Assembly (NCBI GenBank): GCA_024696355.1
Contig: JAILGV010000119.1
Coordinates: 1-32,793 of the forward strand
DNA length: 32,793 bases
DNA from: Solobacterium sp.
GTDB lineage: Bacteria; Bacillota_I; Bacilli_A; Erysipelotrichales; Erysipelotrichaceae
Direction: 5' to 3'
Positions 8,292-16,916 of the stretch are shown here, piece by piece. Position numbers and translations under genes: made by a program. The notes beneath the pieces were generated by a model. That model ran no database searches. It saw nothing but the letters and a program-made list of their open reading frames with translations, and was not told where the DNA came from. Position 1 is the first letter of the stretch. Every line of letters begins with the position of its first letter.

Positions 8292-9146
8292 ATGAAGGAA
8301 ATAGGATATTACAACGGTGTTATGGGACCGGTCGGTCAAATCAGCATTCCGATGCTTGACAGGGCAATGTTCTTCGGAGACGGCGTCTATGATGTGACAT
8401 TTGCCAATAACCGCAGGCTTTTTGCGATGGATGACCATCTGGACAGGTTTTATAATTCATGCCGTATGATGAAAATTGATTTTCCTTACAGCAGGGAGGA
8501 ACTGACTGCCGAGATTCAGAAATGCGTGGACGCATCCGAAACAGACGGCCCGGTTGTAATTTACTGGCAGACATCGAGAGGAAACTGCAGAAGGAATCAT
8601 GTATTCCCTCCGAAAGAAGAAAAACCCACGCTTCTGATTACGACAAGCATGGGGAAATCTCTTGATTATTCAAAACCGCTGAAGCTGATCACGTACGAAG
8701 ATACCCGTTTCTTCCACTGCAATATCAAAACCCTGAATCTGATTCCGAATGTTATGGCGTCGGAAGCTGCAAAACAGGCTGGGTGTGACGAAGCGGTTTT
8801 CCACAGAGGGGAACTGGTTACCGAATGTGCACACAGTTCACTTCTGATTCTTAAGGACGGTGTTCTGACGGCACCTGTACTGAACGAACTGATCCTTCCC
8901 AGCATTTCGAGAAAGCATGTATTTGAAATTGCAGAGGAACTGAATATCCCGAGTGAGTGCAGGGATATTACTCTCGACGAGGTTATGAAAGCTGACGAAG
9001 TTATCGTATGCTCTACCACCAAAGTATGTGCAGCCAGTGATACGATTGACGGAAAGCCGGTTGGCATGAAGGACCGTGAACTGTTTGAACGGATCCAGAA
9101 AGCATATTTCAGCCGTATTGAAAAGGAAATCGGCTGGAAGCTCTGA
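8292..9146 (+). CDS. dat: D-amino acid aminotransferase (class IV, PLP-dependent)
   Basis: A 284-residue fold-type IV aminotransferase, matching the roughly 283 residues of Bacillus D-alanine transaminase. Lys146 in NIKTLNLIP is the PLP lysine and Glu178 (ELVTE) fits the residue contacting the pyridine nitrogen. RGNCRRNH (97-103) keeps the Arg and His that bind the substrate carboxylate in D-amino acid transaminases (RGxxxRxH), which argues against a branched-chain or aminodeoxychorismate enzyme. It interconverts D-Ala and D-Glu with their keto acids, feeding peptidoglycan synthesis. An in-frame ATG at 8253 would add 13 residues, but GGAG at 8280-8283 sits 8 nt before the ATG at 8292, which also matches the family N-terminus. 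Confidence 0.9.
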   Translation: MKEIGYYNGVMGPVGQISIPMLDRAMFFGDGVYDVTFANNRRLFAMDDHLDRFYNSCRMMKIDFPYSREELTAEIQKCVDASETDGPVVIYWQTSRGNCRRNHVFPPKEEKPTLLITTSMGKSLDYSKPLKLITYEDTRFFHCNIKTLNLIPNVMASEAAKQAGCDEAVFHRGELVTECAHSSLLILKDGVLTAPVLNELILPSISRKHVFEIAEELNIPSECRDITLDEVMKADEVIVCSTTKVCAASDTIDGKPVGMKDRELFERIQKAYFSRIEKEIGWKL

Positions 9147-9154
9147 ATAAAAAC

Positions 9155-9234
9155 AAAACAGGCTGTATGCAGGGAAGCGTTCTGAAGTAATTTCTGCTTC
9201 GGAATGCCGTCTGCGGAAGGCCTGTTTTTATTAT
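9155..9234 (+). terminator. Terminator with an unusually large hairpin after dat
   Basis: AAAACAGGC (9155-9163) pairs perfectly with GCCTGTTTT (9220-9228), followed by further T residues. The 56 nt enclosed are not a simple loop: GCAG/CTGC and GAAGC/GCTTC can pair inside, so the element may be a branched structure. It starts 9 nt after the dat stop codon. Confidence 0.75.
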
Positions 9235-9299
9235 GCCCGTTTTCCTGCAGGGGAGAACCGTCCGCGATGACTATTAATGATGCGTAAGGAGGAATAAGA

Positions 9300-9599
9300 A
9301 TGAGAAACATTACAGTTGATCCCGCGCAGCTCGAGGCAGCTGCATCCAGGATTGAAGATCAGAATCAGGATTATGTAAGAGCTTTTTCCGGACTGTTTGA
9401 AGCAGTGGATACGATGAAGGCCGGATGGGAGGGAAAAGATAATACAGCTTTCTCGGGAAAGATTTCACAGTTTGAATCTGACTTCAGGGAAATGAGCCTT
9501 CTCTGTGCACAGTATGCTGAATTTCTGCACAGTTCGGCAAGAAGCTACATTCAGGTTCAGGATGATCTGACATCGCAGGTTAATGCATTATCGAAGTAA
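9300..9599 (+). CDS. WXG100-family small secreted protein (EsxA-like)
   Basis: This 99-residue protein has the size and two-helix hairpin form of WXG100 proteins, with Trp43-Glu44-Gly45 at the helix-turn-helix exactly mid-protein. There is no signal peptide. It is expected to be a substrate or structural partner of the type VII-like ATPase encoded downstream. The C-terminal export motif YxxxD/E is imperfect: Tyr83 is followed at +4 by Gln and at +5 by Asp. A strong ribosome binding site (AAGGAGG) precedes the start. It is the first gene of a five-gene cluster and lies 10 nt before a second WXG-type gene. Confidence 0.88.
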   Translation: MRNITVDPAQLEAAASRIEDQNQDYVRAFSGLFEAVDTMKAGWEGKDNTAFSGKISQFESDFREMSLLCAQYAEFLHSSARSYIQVQDDLTSQVNALSK

Positions 9600-9608
9600 G
9601 GAGGAATC

Positions 9609-9908
9609 ATGAATAATCTTAAGATATCGCTTGATGTTGTGAGTGAATGTGCCGGAAGAATCCGTATGTGTTCATCACAGATGTATGAGCATCTGTCGGA
9701 AATGAAAAAGGAGATGAATGCAACGGGTAATTCATGGATTTCCGAAGGCGGGGAGGCGATCAGGAGCCGCTTCAATCAGTTTTCTGCACGCTTTGAAGCA
9801 CAGAAAGAGCTGATAGAATCATACGCTGCTTTCCTTGACCGGACTGTGGAAACATATAATACCCTGGAAACAACAATTACAGGCAATGCGTCGTCTGTTC
9901 AGGTTTAG
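9609..9908 (+). CDS. Second WXG100-like protein, with variant WxxxG turn
   Basis: Also 99 residues and predicted to form two helices, with Trp43 at the same position as its neighbour, but the turn reads W-I-S-E-G, so the canonical Trp-x-Gly spacing is lost. It does have a proper YxxxE motif (Tyr83 to Glu87), the general type VII export signal, which the first protein lacks. The two are most simply read as heterodimer partners. The gene follows its partner by 9 nt with GGAGG in front. Its 3' end overlaps the next CDS by 23 nt. It was identified by size, helix pattern, motif position and context, without homology search. Confidence 0.78.
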   Translation: MNNLKISLDVVSECAGRIRMCSSQMYEHLSEMKKEMNATGNSWISEGGEAIRSRFNQFSARFEAQKELIESYAAFLDRTVETYNTLETTITGNASSVQV

Positions 9909-11994
9909 GAACCTGTTAGTCAAGGCAGCCGTCTGTACGCTGGCAGTCAGTCTGTCAGCGTGCAGACAGCAGAAAACCGATGCAATATCGCTCGGGGAAT
10001 GGATCCTTGTTCTGAGTGAACGCGCAGGCATCCGCGATTACTCCCAAACTGCACCTTACTTTATGAATATTACTGAAACATCACCATATTACAGTGCAGT
10101 TCAGGCATGTGTGGAATGGAAAGTTCTGGAACCGGGTGCCGGATTTGAACCGGCTGACCCATTAACCAGGGAGTGGGCAGCATATACACTTGTTAATCTG
10201 AGCGGTAATGAATTCGGAAACAATCATGCTTTAAAGGACCGCGGCAGGTCCCGGTTTCCTGATCATATAGAATATGCGGCTTCCTCAGGACTGATACGGC
10301 CTGTCAGAAAAGATATTTTTAATCCGGAAGGACTGATGGACCGGCAGACTGCAATGGAACTGCTGGAGCAGGTGGTCAGGTATATTGACCACAGAAATTT
10401 TGAAGATTCTGTTCAGGAAATTGAATGGAAAGATGATTTTGATCTGATTGAGGAACAGCCTTCGGAATTTGACGAAGACAATATGACGGCTGTTTATCCG
10501 GCAGATACGCCTGTGAAGCAGAATGATATCCTTTCGTTCAATGACAGTTCGGGTGAAAAAGTGTACTGGAAAGTACGCAGCATTGCCGGAAACGGGAAAG
10601 AAATCACGGCTGACTGCTGCGAACCGGAACCCGAGGATTATGCAGAATCCATTGATGTACAGAGTTCATTTGATGTTGATTTCAGAACAGCGGAAATTAC
10701 GGATCTTTCCGACGGTTTTGTACTTCAGCAGGAGTCGTCCTATGCAGAAACCGGCAATGTATCCTTTATGTCTGCGCATCCGCTGAGCAGAACACGTACA
10801 TACAACGGATATACAGTCAGCTACTCGGCAGGTGCTTCGGGAATCAGAGCTTCAGTCTGCAGAAAAACGGCGCACGGACTTGAAATGTCGGCAGATGTTT
10901 CACTGACCGGGGTACATCCGTCCTACAGCTGGAAAATGGAAAACGGAAATGTAAAATACGGTTATTTCAGAGTTGATTTCAGAACAACGGAGACACTTTT
11001 GTCGAAAGTCGGGTCCTACAGAAAATTCTTCGGTGATTTCAGAAAGATTGATCCGGACAGTTTTATTTCCTCGCTGAGAAATGTATTCAGTCCGCAGGAA
11101 ACAGCAGCGGAAACAATTATCCCGCTTGCACAGATCAGGGTCCCTGTTCCGAATGCTCCGCTTCTGGATCTTGTGATGCAGATACAGATCAGAGTTTCTG
11201 CATCCGGGAGAGCACAGCTGACACTAACACAGGATCACAGCATAGGAATGGAGATCAGGGACGGACGGATGCGGGCAATACATGATAATGAGCATAAGTC
11301 GCAGACAATGATCAGAAGTGACGTTTCTGTTATGAGCGGGATAAAGACGGCATTGAACATGGCACAGATGGCACTGGCTGATATAACCGTGGAGGCAGGA
11401 GCAAAGGCAAATACGGCGTCAACGGTTCATTTTTATGACGGAGACAGTCACAGATCGGAAACATTGTCAGATCTTCCGGCGGATTATGTGGATGAAATGG
11501 CTGAGGAAACGGATGATGTGCTTGTATGCACCGATATAAAGGCATACTGGACTGCTGACGCCGTGCTGAATTCCAGAGGCACGGCAGCTGCAAGGCTCGG
11601 ATTTACACGCAATATCAGTATTCTCAATGAAACAAACGGAAAGCTGATCCCGGGAATGAAGACACATATGGAGAACTGGCAGTTTGTGGACAGGTGCACA
11701 AGGGGAAACCGTCTGAAGCAGAAGCAGACAGAAATCGTTGACAGTGATACGATCAGGATCAGCGCGTACAGTGTGATTCTCTCACCTGCAGAGAGCATCG
11801 GCGTAAGAGTCACGGGACTTCCGAAAGGATATACGCTGGATGATCTGGTTTTTTCTGCTCTTGATCCGGGTATCGTAAAAATCTCCGGAAATACGGTTTA
11901 TGCCCTGAATGAAGGAAGCACAATCGTATATGTGCGTACGGCTGACGGTAAATATGAAGTCGGCCTGTCGGTCATCATCCGGGAGGATAACTGA
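9886..11994 (+). CDS. Large lipoprotein with SLH-like and Ig-like (BIG2-type) domains
   Basis: 702 residues from the preferred start at 9886 (the open frame extends to 9835, but the signal peptide begins naturally at MRRLFRFR). A lipoprotein signal peptide ends in the lipobox LSAC, with Cys26 as the lipid-bearing residue. Two S-layer-homology-like repeats follow (about 45-100 and 108-160, each with an aromatic/FxP... LTRE or MDRQ-type end). A long central region without recognisable family (about 170-610) comes next, then a C-terminal BIG2-type Ig domain (about 625-695: SVILSPAESIGVRV ... GNTVYALNEGST). The protein should sit on the outer face of the membrane and may touch the wall. It lies between the WXG genes and the secretion ATPase, overlapping both (23 nt upstream, 1 nt downstream), so it is probably a component or client of that system. 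Confidence 0.78.
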   Translation: MRRLFRFRNLLVKAAVCTLAVSLSACRQQKTDAISLGEWILVLSERAGIRDYSQTAPYFMNITETSPYYSAVQACVEWKVLEPGAGFEPADPLTREWAAYTLVNLSGNEFGNNHALKDRGRSRFPDHIEYAASSGLIRPVRKDIFNPEGLMDRQTAMELLEQVVRYIDHRNFEDSVQEIEWKDDFDLIEEQPSEFDEDNMTAVYPADTPVKQNDILSFNDSSGEKVYWKVRSIAGNGKEITADCCEPEPEDYAESIDVQSSFDVDFRTAEITDLSDGFVLQQESSYAETGNVSFMSAHPLSRTRTYNGYTVSYSAGASGIRASVCRKTAHGLEMSADVSLTGVHPSYSWKMENGNVKYGYFRVDFRTTETLLSKVGSYRKFFGDFRKIDPDSFISSLRNVFSPQETAAETIIPLAQIRVPVPNAPLLDLVMQIQIRVSASGRAQLTLTQDHSIGMEIRDGRMRAIHDNEHKSQTMIRSDVSVMSGIKTALNMAQMALADITVEAGAKANTASTVHFYDGDSHRSETLSDLPADYVDEMAEETDDVLVCTDIKAYWTADAVLNSRGTAAARLGFTRNISILNETNGKLIPGMKTHMENWQFVDRCTRGNRLKQKQTEIVDSDTIRISAYSVILSPAESIGVRVTGLPKGYTLDDLVFSALDPGIVKISGNTVYALNEGSTIVYVRTADGKYEVGLSVIIREDN

Positions 11995-14900
11995 TGATCA
12001 TCTATGCTGTTTACGGAACGCAGAGCAGGCATTTCTGCATCAGCGGGTCATTCAGCAGCTTCCGCCTTCTAAACGCTGACATCAGCATTATTAATTCGGG
12101 AAAAACGCTGCTTCGTGTTCCACATGAGATTGAATGCACCGGCAGCAGACTTCTCAGGCATGAATCATCGGTACATCTGAAAAACATGTATACCGGTGAA
12201 ACCGCAGTGCTGTTCTGTTCGATGTATGACAAGAATTTTGCTTCATTTGAATATTACAGCTGCAGGCCGGTTATTACTGTTGGATCATCGATTGATGATG
12301 ATCTTTACCTTATGGACAGATGTATAACCGGGCACCATTTTGTGATAGACACAGTAAACAAAACGATTACCGACAGACAGAACAGCGGAACAGGCTCGCT
12401 GAACCGGAAGATATTCTCTCAGTGTTCCTATCATGTCGGCGATCAGTTTTCGGTATTGAACCTGAGAATTGTATTTCATGATGATTTTCTGATGATAAAC
12501 AGACCTGAAAACCTTCGGTGCAGCCTGGAACGCAGTCAGGCAGGTGACGGCACTGGTCCTCTGAAGCCGAAAGAGCAGATCCGTGTTGTCCGGAAATACA
12601 GAAATCCCTCGGTAAGCAGGCATATGGAAATTACGTTGGATGAACCGCTTCCTTTTGAAGACAGAGAATTCAGTCCGCTGGTGTTTTCCGTAGGGCCGGC
12701 ACTGACAATGTCTGCGGCATCACTGACAGTCGGACTGATGGCGGCATACAGCGGATGGATCAGCGGAAGGGAAATCATTACACTTCTTCCGATGATTCTT
12801 TTTCCTGCTGTGATGATGGTCAGTGCATTGCTGTGGAATCCGCTCCGCAGACGCTTTGAGAGAAAGAAAGCAGAACGGAGAAGATCAGACCGTATCCGCC
12901 AGTACGGCTCTTATCTTGAAACGGTCAGGGCAGACATTGAGAGTTTCATTCATGAATATCAAAGTGAATGCCGTAAGGAATTTCCGGCAGAATACAGTGA
13001 ATCAGCAATCTATCAGAAGACGGAACTGCATGAAGACTGGCTGATGGTTCTGTGCGGAGAGGGAACGGTACGCTTTGATATTGAGCTGAAAAAGCCGTTC
13101 CGGCTGAAATACAATGATCCTCTCGGAAAAATGATTGATGATCTTGAAACGTGCTTTACGGCAGAGAATATGCCTGTACTGATCAGTCTGCGAAGCTGCC
13201 GGCATATTCATATGAACCCGAATGAGCAGTGGTTCAGGTATTTGCTGAAGCAGATCTGCATGTATTTCGGATATGACAGGTTATGTACGGTTTTTCTGTG
13301 CGATGAGCAGTGGCTCGAAAAACATTACTGGATCAGAAAGATACCGCATGCATATGCTGAAAGAAGGCTGATTGCCTGCAGCGCAGCACAGGCGCGCCAG
13401 CTCAGCCGGTGCCTGGAAAACAGCAAAAAGAAAATCATAATCTTTGTCCAGAAAAGAGAACTGGAGAACGCCTTTGACCGGGAGGGAATATTTATCAGAA
13501 TCAATTCGTCAGAGCCTGAATATGACAGTGATATGATCATTTCCTGCAGAAATGGCAGCGGAACAATACAGTACGGTAATACGTGCCAGGATTTTAAATA
13601 CAGCTTTCAGGATTCTGAGAATGACTGCGGCTGGGTTGATGAACTGTGCAGGTACAGGCTTTTTTCGGACGAAACATCATGCCGGAAGTCTTATTCGTTT
13701 TATGATCTTTACAATATTACTGATCCCGGTCAGCTCTGTATCAGCCGGCGGTACAGCATATTCAGATGCTCGGAGGGAATCAGGGTACCGGTCGGATTCA
13801 CGGACAGCGGTGAAGAGATCGTGATTGACCTGAGCGAAAAGGGAAACGGACCTCACGGGCTGATCGCGGGAATGACAGGAAGCGGCAAAAGTGAACTGAT
13901 AATTACGCTTGTCCTGTCGCTTATTGTCAGCTACAGCCCGTCTCAGATTCAGATCGTTATGATTGATTTCAAAGGCGGCGGAGCTGCGCAGCTGTTTGCC
14001 AACGGGCATTATTCCCTGCCGCATATTGCCGGAATCCTTTCCAATCTTGATTTTGATGAGATGGAAAGAGCGCTGGTCTCATTCAGGGCGGAATGCCGGC
14101 GAAGAGAGAATCTGTTTCAGATCATGTCCTTAAGAAAAAAAGAGCCTGTGGCAAATCTGAGTGCTTATCAGAATCTTCTTGATGCAGAGGATGATCTTCC
14201 GGAATTATCATCGCTTCTGATCATCGTCGATGAATTTGCAGAGCTGAAAAGGGAAAAGCCTGAGTTTATGAAAGACCTGATCAGTATTGCCAGAACCGGA
14301 AGAAGTCTGGGCATCCATATGATCCTTTCAACACAGAAACCCTCGGGTGTTGTGGATGAGCAGATATGGTCAAACTGCCGTTTCAAGATCTGTCTCAAAG
14401 TACAGGAGAAAAGCGACAGCAGCGAAGTAATCCATGTTCCCGACGCATCAGGTATTATGAATCCCGGTGAATTTTATTTTCTCTGCGACAGTGAAATGAT
14501 TCACGGCAGATGTGCATATGCAAATGCTCCGTCAGGACATTTCACGGCAGGTGTAAAGCTTCTTGATCATATGATGAACATTTCTGCTTATGCCGACAGC
14601 AGCAGGCCTTCACCGGCTCAGGCTGCGGCAGTTATCGGTGAAATTCTTAAAGCGGCTGAAAGCTATAAGGCGCAGCCCCTATGGCTTGAGCCGCTCAGAC
14701 ATGATCATCTTCCGCCCGGGTGTTTCGGGCTGATCGATGATTATTACGAACGTGCATACAGGCAGCTCAGCTTCAGCAGCGGTGATTTCAGACCGTCGGG
14801 TGTTTTTACGGTAAGCAGAAAAGACCGCAGACTGTTCTTTTATAACTGTATCTCGGCAGTAATGAGGCAGGCGGAAAGCGATGACGAAATTTATCTGATC

Positions 14901-15836
14901 GATGATCTGAATATTCACCTCAGTCAGATGAATGCTTCCAGGCATATCTGCGGGATTTTCATGTCAGATAATATTGACAGAATCAAGGTTCTGTTCAGAC
15001 ATCTGAGACAGAATGAAAAGCGCTGCAGCAGAGTGTTTCTGATGATAACGGACCTGTCGTCTTTTTATTCTGCAGATGATGAATTCAGGATTCTCCTTCA
15101 TGATGTACTTGAACATGCCGAGAATTACCATGTGAAGGCAGTCCTGTTTGTTTCATCTGCTTCAGTTCTTTCTTACCGTGACTTTAACCTGACTGCAAAG
15201 CGAATTGTACTGAATCAGGAAAATATTCAGGAGATCAGTGCTGTTTTTGAATGTCCTGTGAAAAAAACGTGTACAAGAGAGGGGTTCGGACTGATCAGGA
15301 CAGATCATGTGTTTGAATTCTGTTACCCGTTGATATCGGATGAAGAAATGATCAGTCTGATAAACACGGATGCAGGAGAGGATAAGACATTTGTACTGCC
15401 GTATGTTCCGGAACATGTTCCTGCTTCCATGTGCCGTACAGATGATCTGTTTCTCGGAATCAATACAGAAACTTATGAACAGATTTCAATTTCAAGAAAC
15501 CGGCTTCTTCTGATACTTGCCACATATGAAGAAGAACTCTCTGATATTGCATACACCATGAAAATAATGGCTGACCGGGTATATATGATGCCTGATGAAG
15601 ATACAATTGCTGAAGCACTGCATCAGGGCGGCGGAGTCCTTATCATGCCGCTTGATCATTATCAGAAATGTTCATTGAGAAATTCGCGTGCAGTATCTGC
15701 GCTGCTCTACGTGGGAACCGGATATACGGATCAGTATGTTTTTCATGCGGGCACAGCAAAGACGATGCAGAGCAATCAGGCGGTTTATTTTGACAAAGGC
15801 AGGAGCCTGCTGATACAGCTTGTGGAATATGTGTGA
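11994..15836 (+). CDS. essC: Type VII secretion ATPase, EssC-like (FHA + FtsK/SpoIIIE)
   Basis: A 1280-residue protein in the order of Firmicute EssC. Two FHA-type modules lie at the N-terminus (about 1-85 and 90-168, the second with VGSSIDDDLYL, ITGHHFVI and NSGTGSLNRK). Two adjacent membrane helices follow (about 228-252 and 262-281), then a basic juxtamembrane stretch and a first FtsK/SpoIIIE domain with Walker A GMTGSGKS (626-633) and Walker B LLIIVDE (741-747). Two further domains (about 890-1090 and 1120-1280) keep the fold's spacing but have no P-loop. It is shorter than the roughly 1480 residues of typical EssC. It should power export of the WXG proteins. GGGAGGA lies 6 nt before the start, which overlaps the lipoprotein stop (TGATG). 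Confidence 0.9.
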   Translation: MIIYAVYGTQSRHFCISGSFSSFRLLNADISIINSGKTLLRVPHEIECTGSRLLRHESSVHLKNMYTGETAVLFCSMYDKNFASFEYYSCRPVITVGSSIDDDLYLMDRCITGHHFVIDTVNKTITDRQNSGTGSLNRKIFSQCSYHVGDQFSVLNLRIVFHDDFLMINRPENLRCSLERSQAGDGTGPLKPKEQIRVVRKYRNPSVSRHMEITLDEPLPFEDREFSPLVFSVGPALTMSAASLTVGLMAAYSGWISGREIITLLPMILFPAVMMVSALLWNPLRRRFERKKAERRRSDRIRQYGSYLETVRADIESFIHEYQSECRKEFPAEYSESAIYQKTELHEDWLMVLCGEGTVRFDIELKKPFRLKYNDPLGKMIDDLETCFTAENMPVLISLRSCRHIHMNPNEQWFRYLLKQICMYFGYDRLCTVFLCDEQWLEKHYWIRKIPHAYAERRLIACSAAQARQLSRCLENSKKKIIIFVQKRELENAFDREGIFIRINSSEPEYDSDMIISCRNGSGTIQYGNTCQDFKYSFQDSENDCGWVDELCRYRLFSDETSCRKSYSFYDLYNITDPGQLCISRRYSIFRCSEGIRVPVGFTDSGEEIVIDLSEKGNGPHGLIAGMTGSGKSELIITLVLSLIVSYSPSQIQIVMIDFKGGGAAQLFANGHYSLPHIAGILSNLDFDEMERALVSFRAECRRRENLFQIMSLRKKEPVANLSAYQNLLDAEDDLPELSSLLIIVDEFAELKREKPEFMKDLISIARTGRSLGIHMILSTQKPSGVVDEQIWSNCRFKICLKVQEKSDSSEVIHVPDASGIMNPGEFYFLCDSEMIHGRCAYANAPSGHFTAGVKLLDHMMNISAYADSSRPSPAQAAAVIGEILKAAESYKAQPLWLEPLRHDHLPPGCFGLIDDYYERAYRQLSFSSGDFRPSGVFTVSRKDRRLFFYNCISAVMRQAESDDEIYLIDDLNIHLSQMNASRHICGIFMSDNIDRIKVLFRHLRQNEKRCSRVFLMITDLSSFYSADDEFRILLHDVLEHAENYHVKAVLFVSSASVLSYRDFNLTAKRIVLNQENIQEISAVFECPVKKTCTREGFGLIRTDHVFEFCYPLISDEEMISLINTDAGEDKTFVLPYVPEHVPASMCRTDDLFLGINTETYEQISISRNRLLLILATYEEELSDIAYTMKIMADRVYMMPDEDTIAEALHQGGGVLIMPLDHYQKCSLRNSRAVSALLYVGTGYTDQYVFHAGTAKTMQSNQAVYFDKGRSLLIQLVEYV

Positions 15837-16080
15837 CGAAGTACATGTATATATAGAAATACCTGCCGTATATGGCAGATTTGAAGCTGTTTTCGGCATG
15901 AAAGCATCTTTTGAAGATAATTTATGTCTTTTTTTCAAACTGATTGAAAACAGCCTGAAAGACGGATATATGCCGGAACACTTCAGGATTTATGAAAAAA
16001 ATACCCTGCAGATGATGAGCAGGGTGATACCTCTGATAAATCTCGGTGTACGTGACGGGATGACGTTTATTGTATTCTGA
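15829..16080 (+). CDS. YukD/EsaB-like ubiquitin-fold protein
   Basis: An 83-residue protein with the beta-grasp pattern of YukD/EsaB: an initial strand (VHVYIEIP), a central helix (LCLFFKLIENSLKDG) and the terminal LGVRDGMTFIVF, which resembles the family's end (…L..GD.L.V). Such proteins accompany type VII secretion in Bacillus and Staphylococcus as regulatory or assembly factors. The ATG at 15829 is preferred over an in-frame TTG at 15820. The start overlaps the ATPase gene by 8 nt, indicating translational coupling. It closes the secretion cluster and ends 5 nt from the stop of a convergent gene, with no terminator in between. Confidence 0.75.
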   Translation: MCDEVHVYIEIPAVYGRFEAVFGMKASFEDNLCLFFKLIENSLKDGYMPEHFRIYEKNTLQMMSRVIPLINLGVRDGMTFIVF

Positions 16081-16085
16081 CCGAT

Positions 16086-16916
16086 TTACTTGAATCTGAG
16101 ACGGAATGTGCATCTGCGGCAGAAATCCTCACGGATCTTATGCTTTCTGAATGCCTCGGTCATCATCACATAACGACCGGAGGAAAGAATCTGATTAAGC
16201 GGGGTGACCATGATATTGCCGAAGGTGATGCATCCTTCGGCATCAAGGCAGCAGGGCACAACAGCCCCGTTGGAAAGAACGGCGATCTGATCCACAGCAC
16301 CGTGGCAGGTTCCGCTGTCACCGAGAATGTCATCTTCTTCATCAGGCCACTGAAATGATCTGTCAAAATCAACATAAACATTCGGCATGATGCGGTAATT
16401 TCTGCCGTACCGGTTCGTTGCGTTGAATGCATATCTGCGGTTCAGTCTGTCCAGACAGTATTTTGCCTTATCTGAGAGTTCGTCACTCCTCCAGAACCGC
16501 AGCTCACATACCGGATGCAGATTTCTGCTGGCAGTTTCACAGAATCTGAGAATTGTATCAAGATAATCAGACAGGATAATATCTTTCTGATAGTCTGCAG
16601 ACTGCAGGGAAAAAGATATTTTCCTTAGGGATCCGTGCTGCAGCAGATTCATATGATCTTTCAGATAAGTGCCGTTTGTGACAAGCTGAACATGCACATT
16701 CATCTCATCACAGACTGTCATTATTTCGTCAAAATCCGGATGCAGAAGGGGTTCGCCCTGAACATGAAGATAAATGTAGTCCGTATAGTCTCTCACCTGA
16801 CTCAGAACGTACCGGAATGCATCAGGACTCATGAATTTCGGCTTCCTGTGATTTTTCCGGCAGAAAGAGCAGTTCAGGTTGCAGACATTTGTGATTTCTA
16901 TATAAGCGCGCTTCAC
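16086..16916 (-). CDS. Radical SAM/SPASM-domain protein
   Basis: A 276-residue radical S-adenosylmethionine enzyme. The CxxxCxxC motif (Cys12, Cys16, Cys19 in NVCNLNCSFC) binds the catalytic [4Fe-4S] cluster. The SAM-binding GEP motif (HVQGEPLLHP) follows. A C-terminal SPASM-type cysteine set (Cys204, Cys222, Cys223, Cys229, Cys266, Cys269) should hold one auxiliary cluster. SPASM enzymes often modify peptides (sactipeptide or RiPP maturation), but some act on tRNA or small molecules, so the substrate is unknown. The start is GTG; an ATG 2 nt upstream is out of frame and hits a stop immediately. A TAAAAT -10-like box ends 6 nt before the GTG. It faces the secretion cluster tail to tail, 5 nt apart. 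Confidence 0.88.
   Translation of the reverse strand: MKRAYIEITNVCNLNCSFCRKNHRKPKFMSPDAFRYVLSQVRDYTDYIYLHVQGEPLLHPDFDEIMTVCDEMNVHVQLVTNGTYLKDHMNLLQHGSLRKISFSLQSADYQKDIILSDYLDTILRFCETASRNLHPVCELRFWRSDELSDKAKYCLDRLNRRYAFNATNRYGRNYRIMPNVYVDFDRSFQWPDEEDDILGDSGTCHGAVDQIAVLSNGAVVPCCLDAEGCITFGNIMVTPLNQILSSGRYVMMTEAFRKHKIREDFCRRCTFRLRFK

Noticed and set aside
9835-9885. Longer reading of the lipoprotein gene from 9835
   Set aside because: It would add 17 residues before a complete lipoprotein signal peptide and extend the overlap with the WXG gene to 74 nt; the signal peptide starts naturally at 9886.
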